Assembly: GCA_035544635.1 (NCBI GenBank)
Contig: DATKDQ010000300.1
Location: forward strand, 1 to 6,162
DNA from: DATAFT01 sp035544635
Lineage (GTDB): Bacteria; Acidobacteriota; Thermoanaerobaculia; Multivoradales; Multivoraceae
Direction: 5' to 3'
DNA: 6,162 nucleotides
In this document: positions 1 to 4,364 of the stretch, one piece after another
Numbering within the stretch: position 1 is the stretch's first letter
Layout of the letters: every line of letters starts with the position of its first letter
Translations under genes and position numbers: made by a program
The notes under the pieces: generated by a model
The model's database searches: none
What the model saw: the letters and a program-made list of their open reading frames with translations, nothing else
What the model was told of the DNA's origin: nothing

Positions 1-303
1 CTGCGCCGCCACCGCGAGCCGCATCAGCGGCAGCGTGTTGATCGGAAAGTGGGGGTTGCGCTGGAACGGCACCTTCGCCCGATCGGCCCAGCGGCGCAGG
101 TCGATCGCGCCGTAGCGGCTCTTCGCCTCGACCGGGTTCTCGGCGGGCGAGCGGTTCCCGATGGCCTTGAAGACGCCACCGAGGAGCATCGGACGGTAGA
201 CGATCACCGACTCGGTGCGCTCGGCCACCGCGGGCAGGCGAGCGTTCGCGATGTAGCTCCAGGGACTACCGTAGTCGAAGAAGAACTCCACTCTCGCGGT
301 CAT
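1..303 (-). CDS. 2-hydroxychromene-2-carboxylate isomerase-like protein (DsbA/kappa-GST fold), N-terminal part
   Basis: The gene starts at ATG 303 and runs off the left edge, leaving 101 residues. The N-terminus reads MTARVEFFFDYGSPWSYIAN, the typical first strand and active-site loop of the 2-hydroxychromene-2-carboxylate isomerase / DsbA-like family. The serines at residues 13 and 16 sit where that family places the glutathione-contacting serine. Further on, residues 78-92 (VPFQRNPHFPINTLP) match the family's conserved P-x-FP-x-NT segment before the helical insert. Known members isomerise aromatic-degradation intermediates or act as glutathione-dependent disulfide or isomerase enzymes in the cytoplasm; the substrate here cannot be told. 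There is no clear Shine-Dalgarno before the ATG. It lies 71 bases downstream of the MetE-like fragment on the same strand and may be co-transcribed with it. I am confident of the family but not of the reaction. Confidence 0.85.
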   Translation of the reverse strand, partial: MTARVEFFFDYGSPWSYIANARLPAVAERTESVIVYRPMLLGGVFKAIGNRSPAENPVEAKSRYGAIDLRRWADRAKVPFQRNPHFPINTLPLMRLAVAAQ

Positions 304-374
304 TGGGTGACAGGATACTCAAAGCGTTCGGGAACGCTCGCGCCGCCGATCGCCCGGCTCCGACGACCGAGCGG

Positions 375-677
375 CTACGGCGAAGCGGCCGCCCCGTAGA
401 GCCGCCCGCTCGCGATCGCGGCACCCTCGACCAGCGAGCGCAGCTTCTGCCACACCACCTCCTGGGCCACGGTCCCGAGGCCGGCGGCGGTCTCGAACCC
501 GCAGTCGGTGCCGGCGAGGACGCGCGTCGGGTCGCCGACTACGCGCGCCACGCGCTCGATGCGGTCGGCCACCGCGCGGGGGTGCTCGACGTAGTTGGTG
601 GTGGTGTCGATCACGGGCGAGATCGGCCGGGCCCGCAGCGCGTCGATCAGTTGCTGAAGCGCCTCATTCTTCGCCAT
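375..677 (-). CDS. Truncated MetE-like (cobalamin-independent methionine synthase family) C-terminal fragment
   Basis: This is a 100-residue ORF with an ATG at 677 and a good ribosome binding site. Residues 21-92 match the very end of the MetE / UROD-like barrel: VIDTTTNYVEHP (22-33), then a helix, then VLAGTDCGFET (53-63), then VVWQKLRSLVEGAAIAS (74-90). Cys59 in TDCG corresponds to the last zinc ligand of methionine synthase. Family members are about 340-380 residues (single domain) or about 750 (full MetE). The rest of the barrel, with the His-x-Cys zinc ligands and substrate site, is absent, so a methyltransferase activity is not expected. The first 20 residues (MAKNEALQQLIDALRARPIS) do not resemble the sequence that normally precedes VIDTTTNYVEHP, which suggests a deletion or fusion junction. 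An in-frame ATG at 794 exists, but the extension is Arg-rich and uncharacteristic. It could be a decaying remnant or a small expressed protein. Confidence 0.65.
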   Translation of the reverse strand: MAKNEALQQLIDALRARPISPVIDTTTNYVEHPRAVADRIERVARVVGDPTRVLAGTDCGFETAAGLGTVAQEVVWQKLRSLVEGAAIASGRLYGAAASP

Positions 678-684
678 CTCTCTT

Positions 685-690
685 CTCCCC
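685..690 (-). promoter_or_regulatory. Ribosome binding site of the MetE-like fragment
   Basis: On the minus strand the sequence reads GGGGAG, then seven bases, then ATG at 677. This Shine-Dalgarno-like purine run decides the start at 677 over the upstream in-frame ATG at 794. It also suggests that the short ORF is, or recently was, translated. Confidence 0.5.
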
Positions 691-746
691 GACGGCCGTC
701 TACGGCCGATGAATCGAACGTGGAGTCGCGAGCAAAGGAAGCATCG

Positions 747-752
747 ATGATA
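747..752 (-). promoter_or_regulatory. Candidate -10 element for the minus-strand genes
   Basis: On the minus strand the hexamer is TATCAT, one mismatch from the TATAAT consensus, in an otherwise very GC-rich spacer. It would place a transcript start near 740 and a leader of about 60 bases before ATG 677. I see no convincing -35 box at the expected distance, so this is a weak call. The leader would contain the perfect palindrome GACGGCCGTC (691-700). Confidence 0.3.
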
Positions 753-830
753 CCCCGGCGCTCGGCGGGTGGCGAGGCGCCCCGACCAGCTCATCTGCGG
801 CCCCGCCGATCTCGGCCCCTGGCTTCGAGT

Positions 831-836
831 TACGCT
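831..836 (+). promoter_or_regulatory. Candidate -10 element for the winged-helix/FHA gene (possible leaderless start)
   Basis: TACGCT fits the TAnnnT pattern and ends seven bases before the GTG at 844. There is no Shine-Dalgarno in front of that GTG. A -10 this close to the start codon is the arrangement seen for leaderless mRNAs, so transcription may begin at or next to the GTG. This is inference from spacing only. Confidence 0.3.
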
Positions 837-843
837 AACTCCC

Positions 844-1500
844 GTGCGCTACCTGTTCGGGCCGTTCGCGTTCGACACCGCCGTGCGCGAGCTGCGGCAC
901 GAGTGCGAGCCCGTCCATCTCACTCCCCGGGCGTTTCGCCTGCTCGAAGTCCTGATCGAGAGCCGACCCCGGGCGGTCGCGAAGGAAGAGATCATGGCCC
1001 GGCTGTGGCCCGGGCTCTTCATCTCGGAGGCCGCCGTGGCGAGCCTGGTGGCGAGGGTCCGCAGGGCGCTCGACGATGACGCGAGCGCGCCTCGCTACGT
1101 GCGAACGGTCCACGGCTTCGGCTACGCCTTCTGTGGCGAGGCGTCCCCGGCACAGCCAGGCGTGGCCGGAGCCGCCGCGCCCTCCACCCAGCACCGCCTG
1201 GTCCTGGGAACCCGCGTGCTGGCGCTTGCGCCGGGAGAGAATCACCTCGGCCGGGATCGCGATTGCGAGGTATGGCTCGAGGACATCGCCATCTCCCGCC
1301 ATCATGCCCGCATCGTGATCGAGGAGGACCGCGCCACCCTGGAGGACCTGGGAAGCAAGAACGGCACCTTCCGGAGTGGGGAGAGGATCAGCGGCCCGGT
1401 GGCGCTGGCGGACGGCGACGTCGTCGGGCTGGGCGAGATTCGGCTGACCTACCGGAGGGTGACGCCGGACGCCGCGACCGAGACGGCCGATCAGTCGTGA
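844..1500 (+). CDS. Winged-helix (OmpR/PhoB-type) transcriptional regulator fused to an FHA domain
   Basis: The protein has 218 residues from GTG 844. I prefer this start because the protein then opens with MRYLFGPFAFDTAVREL, the usual first beta-strands of this winged-helix family; an upstream GTG at 769 would add 25 atypical residues. Residues 4-97 are a complete OmpR/CadC-type DNA-binding domain: LTPRAFRLLEVLIE, the recognition helix around EAAVASLVARVRRAL, and the wing RYVRTVHGFGYAF. A short Ala/Pro linker (99-115) follows. Residues 118-205 form an FHA domain with LGRD (135-138), SRHHARI (151-157) and SKNGTF (171-176), the residues that normally bind phosphothreonine. There is no receiver domain and no membrane segment, so it is likely a cytoplasmic regulator whose activity depends on a phosphorylated partner. 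It stands divergent from the MetE-like fragment and converges on the lipoprotein gene. The targets are unknown. Confidence 0.9.
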   Translation: MRYLFGPFAFDTAVRELRHECEPVHLTPRAFRLLEVLIESRPRAVAKEEIMARLWPGLFISEAAVASLVARVRRALDDDASAPRYVRTVHGFGYAFCGEASPAQPGVAGAAAPSTQHRLVLGTRVLALAPGENHLGRDRDCEVWLEDIAISRHHARIVIEEDRATLEDLGSKNGTFRSGERISGPVALADGDVVGLGEIRLTYRRVTPDAATETADQS

Positions 1501-1970
1501 TCGCCGGCGCCGCGAGTGGAGGCTCCGCCGGAGCCGCGACCGCCACGGACGAGGTCCTCGCAGGCGCCGGCGAGGGAGAGGGCATCGACCACGCCGTCAA
1601 CAGGGGGCTCGCCCTCCCAGGCCTGCGCCTCGACGTCGATGAGGAAGGCATCCTCGGGTAGAGCGTCGAGGAGCACGAGGCTCCACCGCGCCATCCCGTC
1701 ACCGAGCCTCAGGCCGTTCTGGATCTGCAGATAGCGGAATCCCTCGCCGACCGCGAGCTGAGCGCATCGGCACAGCGCCCAGATCGCCCCCCACGGCGCG
1801 GACAGGTCGCCGGACGCGAACTCGATGATCCAGGTCGAGTCGGAATCCGGCACCGCGGCGAAGATCCCTCCGCGGCCCGGTGACGTCGGAGCCGACGCGC
1901 AGGCGGCCACGATCAGGACCAGAGCGGCCGCCGCTCCCGCCAGTCGCCCACGCGTCGCCGCCAAGCTCAC
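1491..1970 (-). CDS. Small lipoprotein, resembling the CC0125/CC1285-type family
   Basis: The protein has 159 residues from GTG 1970, chosen because this GTG overlaps the stop of the upstream gene (GTGA). It also gives a compact lipoprotein signal: a short N-region with Arg8 and Arg10, a hydrophobic stretch (11-20), then the lipobox V-A-A-C with Cys24 as the modified residue. Residue +2 is Ala, which in a Gram-negative cell favours outer-membrane sorting. An in-frame TTG at 2033 would bury the signal behind 21 extra residues. In the mature part, residues 46-86 (strand WIIEFASG, then a helix ALCRCAQLAVGEGF, then RYLQIQN) follow the strand-helix-strand pattern of small lipoproteins annotated as CC0125/CC1285-like, whose function is not known. 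The C-terminus is Gly-rich (143-156). It is probably translated together with the exported JAMM-like protein. Lipoprotein status is firm; the family link is tentative. Confidence 0.75.
   Translation of the reverse strand: MSLAATRGRLAGAAAALVLIVAACASAPTSPGRGGIFAAVPDSDSTWIIEFASGDLSAPWGAIWALCRCAQLAVGEGFRYLQIQNGLRLGDGMARWSLVLLDALPEDAFLIDVEAQAWEGEPPVDGVVDALSLAGACEDLVRGGRGSGGASTRGAGDHD
1967..1970 (-). other. GTGA stop/start overlap coupling two genes
   Basis: On the minus strand the GTG start of the lipoprotein (1970-1968) overlaps the TGA stop of the JAMM-like gene (1969-1967) in the tetramer GTGA. There is no strong Shine-Dalgarno before the GTG, so translation of the lipoprotein probably depends on ribosomes ending the upstream gene. 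Confidence 0.7.
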
Positions 1971-2731
1971 AGCCAAGCACCGAGGAGACCGTGGGCTGCT
2001 TCCGCAACCGCGCTGCCGGCGCTCGCTGCCCAAGCCGGAGGCGGCGCCGGCTCGAGCGGCCGCCAGTGTGCCTCCGAGATCGAGCGGTCACCGAACCGCA
2101 CCCACCGCTGGATCGCGTCCTGGCCGATCTCGGCCAACGAGACCACACCCTCGACGCGCGCGACGACGTAGTGCAGTCGCAGACGGTAGCGACGAGCGGT
2201 GTCGTAGTCCACCGCCGAGGGAGGCGTCCCGCGCGGATGGTTGTGGATCAGGACGGCGCCCTCGAGACTGCGCAGGGCACTCTTCGCGAGCCCCACCTGG
2301 TGGCCGCTGCCGACCGCGTGCAGCAGGAAGCGTCCGTCGCGGTCGAAGGCGAGCAGGATCTCCTTCGGCGAATCGGCCAGAGCGGCTGCGATGGCCGGCA
2401 GCTCATCGAGCGTCGGGCGATGGCCGGCCTCGATGGCCACCAGCAGAGAGAGCCAGGCCGTTCGTCTCGGAGCCCGTCCGAGGGCGGGAAGAGCGACCGA
2501 GCCGCCGCCGAGGGCGCTCGGCGGAGGGCAGGCCGAGCAGAGAGAAGGATATTCACCCTTCCCCGTTGCGGCCGGCGATTGTGCCTCCGCTGCGGAACAG
2601 ACGAGAAGGAGGATTCCTGCGGCGAGCCAGGCTGCCTGGCCCCGGATCCGGTGCCGGGATCGTCGCCTGCAACCGGCGCCTCGACGGTGGCCTTCCGGCT
2701 CGAACCTGCGGTTGCGCCTGCGCGTGTCCAT
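1967..2731 (-). CDS. Exported JAMM/MPN-like (RadC-type motif) metalloprotease-fold protein
   Basis: The protein has 254 residues from ATG 2731, a start fixed by a strong GGAGGT site. A long Arg-rich N-region (1-30) precedes a hydrophobic core (32-46) and a likely signal peptidase I site after AEA (48-50), so the protein should be exported. Cys46 is preceded by Val, which does not make a lipobox. The mature start has a CxxC (Cys65, Cys68) and a Pro/Gly-rich region. Residues 93-210 look like a JAMM/MPN fold: Glu124 in KEILLAFD, then LIHNHPRGTPPSAVD (161-175) with His163, His165, Ser172 and Asp175 as candidate zinc and catalytic residues. The gap from His165 to Ser172 is six residues instead of the usual seven. 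Family members are zinc isopeptidases or peptidases, but RadC-like relatives have no settled activity. It is the first gene of an operon with the lipoprotein and is divergent from the kinase. The substrate is unknown. Confidence 0.7.
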   Translation of the reverse strand: MDTRRRNRRFEPEGHRRGAGCRRRSRHRIRGQAAWLAAGILLLVCSAAEAQSPAATGKGEYPSLCSACPPPSALGGGSVALPALGRAPRRTAWLSLLVAIEAGHRPTLDELPAIAAALADSPKEILLAFDRDGRFLLHAVGSGHQVGLAKSALRSLEGAVLIHNHPRGTPPSAVDYDTARRYRLRLHYVVARVEGVVSLAEIGQDAIQRWVRFGDRSISEAHWRPLEPAPPPAWAASAGSAVAEAAHGLLGAWL

Positions 2732-2736
2732 CGTGC

Positions 2737-2742
2737 ACCTCC
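2737..2742 (-). promoter_or_regulatory. Strong Shine-Dalgarno of the JAMM-like gene
   Basis: The minus strand reads GGAGGT, followed by five bases and the ATG at 2731. This is a near-ideal ribosome binding site. It supports the long Arg-rich N-terminus as genuine, because no alternative start lies closer to the signal peptide core. Confidence 0.7.
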
Positions 2743-2746
2743 CGAA

Positions 2747-2763
2747 GCCATCGAGAGGATGGC
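2747..2763. promoter_or_regulatory. Perfect inverted repeat in the divergent spacer
   Basis: GCCATC, a five-base loop (GAGAG), then GATGGC form a perfect six-base-pair dyad. It lies four bases upstream of the Shine-Dalgarno region of the JAMM-like gene and would fall in its 5' untranslated region. It could be an operator or an mRNA hairpin that affects ribosome access. There is no U-run, so it is not an intrinsic terminator. Confidence 0.35.
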
Positions 2764-2822
2764 GGAGGGCAGCCGGTCAGGTCTTTGCGGTTTCCTGTCA
2801 GAGCTCTGGCGTTTCCATGGCG

Positions 2823-2831
2823 TGATAGCCT
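2823..2831 (+). promoter_or_regulatory. Candidate extended -10 promoter for the kinase gene
   Basis: TGATAGCCT fits the extended -10 pattern TGnTAnnnT, with hexamer TAGCCT at 2826-2831. It would start transcription near 2838 and give a leader of about 96 bases before GTG 2934. No good -35 box is visible 16-18 bases upstream, as is usual for extended -10 promoters. This is a weak prediction. Confidence 0.33.
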
Positions 2832-2923
2832 GCGTACCCCGCAAGAAGCGTCCACCTCCGTGCAACGACCCCTCCTAGACCCAGCTCTGGGGTCCGGCCG
2901 ACGGCTCGACACCGGCGGTGAGC

Positions 2924-2928
2924 AGGAG
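2924..2928 (+). promoter_or_regulatory. Ribosome binding site of the kinase gene
   Basis: AGGAG lies five bases before GTG 2934. It supports that GTG as the start, which gives the usual family N-terminus of a few residues before the first kinase strand. Confidence 0.65.
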
Positions 2929-2933
2929 CGCTC

Positions 2934-4364
2934 GTGATCGGCGAGGCCCTGGGACCCTTCCGCATCGACCAGAGGCTGGGCGCCGGCGGTATGGGCGAGG
3001 TCTACCTCGCCACCGACACCCGTCTCGGCCGCAGGGTCGCGATCAAGGTGCTGGCGGCGAAGATCTCCCACGACCCGCTGCGGCGCCAGCGCTTCGAGCG
3101 CGAGGCACGGGCGATCTCGCGGCTCAGCCATCCCTACATCTGCGCGCTCTACGACGTCGGCCGCGCGGAAGAGATCGACTACCTGGTCATGGAGCTGGTG
3201 GAGGGCGAGACCCTCGCCGAGCGCCTGCGCCGAGGGCCGATGCCGGTCGGCGAGGCCCTGCGCTCCGCGGTGGAGATCACCGACGCCCTGGCGGCGGCCC
3301 ATCGCAGGGGTATCGTCCACCGCGACCTCAAGCCCGGCAACGTGATGCTGACCCGCTCGGGGGTCAAGCTCCTCGACTTCGGTCTCGCCAAGCTGCGCTC
3401 CGAGGAAGGGCATCGAGGCGAGCTCCAGACGGCGCTGCCCACGGCCTCCGAGCCGCTCTCGGAGGAGGGGACGCTGCTCGGGACCTACCCGTACATGGCG
3501 CCGGAACAGCTCGAGGGCGCGCCGGTCGACGCGCGCACGGACCTCTTCGCCTTCGGGGCCGTGCTCTACGAGATGCTCACCGGGGAGCGGGCGTTCACCG
3601 GCTCGAGCCGGTCGAGCCTCATCGGCGCCATCCTGCACACCGAGCCGCCACCGCTGACCGAGCGCCGGTCGCAGGTGCCGGCATCGCTCGAGCGCGGTCC
3701 GCAAGTGCCTGGCGAAGGATCCCGAGGAGCGGTGGCAGAGCGCAAAGGATCTGCGGGACGAGCTGCAGTGGATCGCGGAGGCGGCGCGCGAGGCGGCTCC
3801 AGGTGCGGCCGCGGGCGAGCGCCGCGCCCACCCGACGCGCCTCGCGCTTGTCGCCTTCGGGCTGCTGGTGGTCGCAGTGATTGCCAGCGCCTCCGTGGGC
3901 CGCTGGCTCGCGCCCGACCCACCGCCGAGACAGCCCATCGCGACCACGGTGGAGCTTCCCGCCGGAGCGCGGCTGACACGCCCGGCACGCCTCCCGTCCT
4001 TCACCATAGCTCCCGACGGCCGAAACCTGGTCTACGCGGCGGCGTCAGCGGAGGGCAGGCGACTCTACCTCCAGCCTCTCGACCGGTTCGAGCCGCTGGC
4101 GCTGGCCGGCACCGAGGGCGCCGACTCTCCCTTCTTCTCGCCCGACGGGCGCTCGATCGGCTTTCTCGCCGGTACCCGCCTGAAGTGGGTTCCGGCCGCG
4201 GGTGGGACCCCGTTCGAGGTTACCGAGGTCCGGAGCGGCTACCTGGCGGGCGCCGCATGGCTCGAGGACGGCACCATCGTCTACTCCTCGGGGTTCGATG
4301 CGGGGCTGTGGCGCGTTCCGGCGACCGGCGGGACGCCGCAACCGCTGACGTCGCCCGACCGTGA
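2934..4364 (+). CDS. Receptor-like Ser/Thr protein kinase, N-terminal kinase part (frameshifted)
   Basis: The ORF starts at GTG 2934. Residues 8-254 are an Hanks-type kinase domain with every catalytic element: the Gly-rich loop GAGGMGEV (16-23), the ATP lysine Lys38 in VAIKVL, alphaC Glu57, the catalytic loop HRDLKPGN (129-136), DFG (148-150), APE (189-191) and Asp203 in the alphaF region. The arginine before the catalytic Asp131 marks it as an RD kinase, normally activated by activation-loop phosphorylation. After residue 254 (VPASLER) the reading frame loses homology. The remaining 222 residues to 4364 are Arg/Gly-rich nonsense, because the true continuation (alphaI, transmembrane helix, propeller) lies in the next frame from 3697. 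As written, the ORF yields a soluble kinase lacking the last helix and with a junk tail. Restoring the frame gives an intact protein of about 904 residues. It is divergent from the JAMM-like/lipoprotein operon. Confidence 0.85.
   Translation: MIGEALGPFRIDQRLGAGGMGEVYLATDTRLGRRVAIKVLAAKISHDPLRRQRFEREARAISRLSHPYICALYDVGRAEEIDYLVMELVEGETLAERLRRGPMPVGEALRSAVEITDALAAAHRRGIVHRDLKPGNVMLTRSGVKLLDFGLAKLRSEEGHRGELQTALPTASEPLSEEGTLLGTYPYMAPEQLEGAPVDARTDLFAFGAVLYEMLTGERAFTGSSRSSLIGAILHTEPPPLTERRSQVPASLERGPQVPGEGSRGAVAERKGSAGRAAVDRGGGARGGSRCGRGRAPRPPDAPRACRLRAAGGRSDCQRLRGPLARARPTAETAHRDHGGASRRSAADTPGTPPVLHHSSRRPKPGLRGGVSGGQATLPPASRPVRAAGAGRHRGRRLSLLLARRALDRLSRRYPPEVGSGRGWDPVRGYRGPERLPGGRRMARGRHHRLLLGVRCGAVARSGDRRDAATADVARP
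3690..3700 (+). other. Frameshift site splitting the kinase gene
   Basis: In this family the kinase domain ends with L-E-R-V-V-R-K-C-L-x-K-D-P-x-x-R-W. Here the reading frame gives LER up to base 3695. Base 3696 is then a lone G, and GTC CGC AAG TGC (VRKC) continues in the +1 frame from 3697. The simplest account is loss of two bases from a Val codon after 3695. The new frame is closed upstream by TGA at 3655-3657 and has no usual start codon until GTG 3868. I see no slippery heptamer. A sequencing error, a true mutation and recoding cannot be told apart from the sequence. Confidence 0.8.

Noticed and set aside
303..1079. 258-residue plus-strand open frame spanning the MetE-like fragment and the divergent spacer
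   Set aside because: It runs antisense to the MetE homology and out of frame through the winged-helix gene. Its composition is Arg/Pro-rich with no motif.
1967..2731. JAMM-like protein as a lipoprotein via Cys46
   Set aside because: The residues before Cys46 are L-L-V; the -1 position should be Gly, Ala or Ser. The AEA site at 48-50 fits signal peptidase I better.
2747..2763. Intrinsic terminator
   Set aside because: The stem is only six base pairs and no T-run follows on either strand. The position is upstream, not downstream, of both neighbouring genes.
1825..2937. 370-residue plus-strand open frame across the JAMM-like/lipoprotein operon
   Set aside because: It is Arg/Pro/Ser-rich low-complexity sequence without domain features, antisense to genes with clear signal peptides, a strong ribosome binding site and coupled stop/start. 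It is a GC-rich shadow.
3690..3700. Programmed ribosomal frameshift
   Set aside because: I see no slippery heptamer, no in-frame stop to stall at and no obvious stimulatory hairpin. A two-base loss explains the junction more simply, though recoding is not excluded.
2553..4007. 484-residue minus-strand open frame antisense to the kinase
   Set aside because: It contains no recognisable domain and lies opposite a textbook kinase domain. Long antisense frames are expected opposite GC-rich coding DNA.
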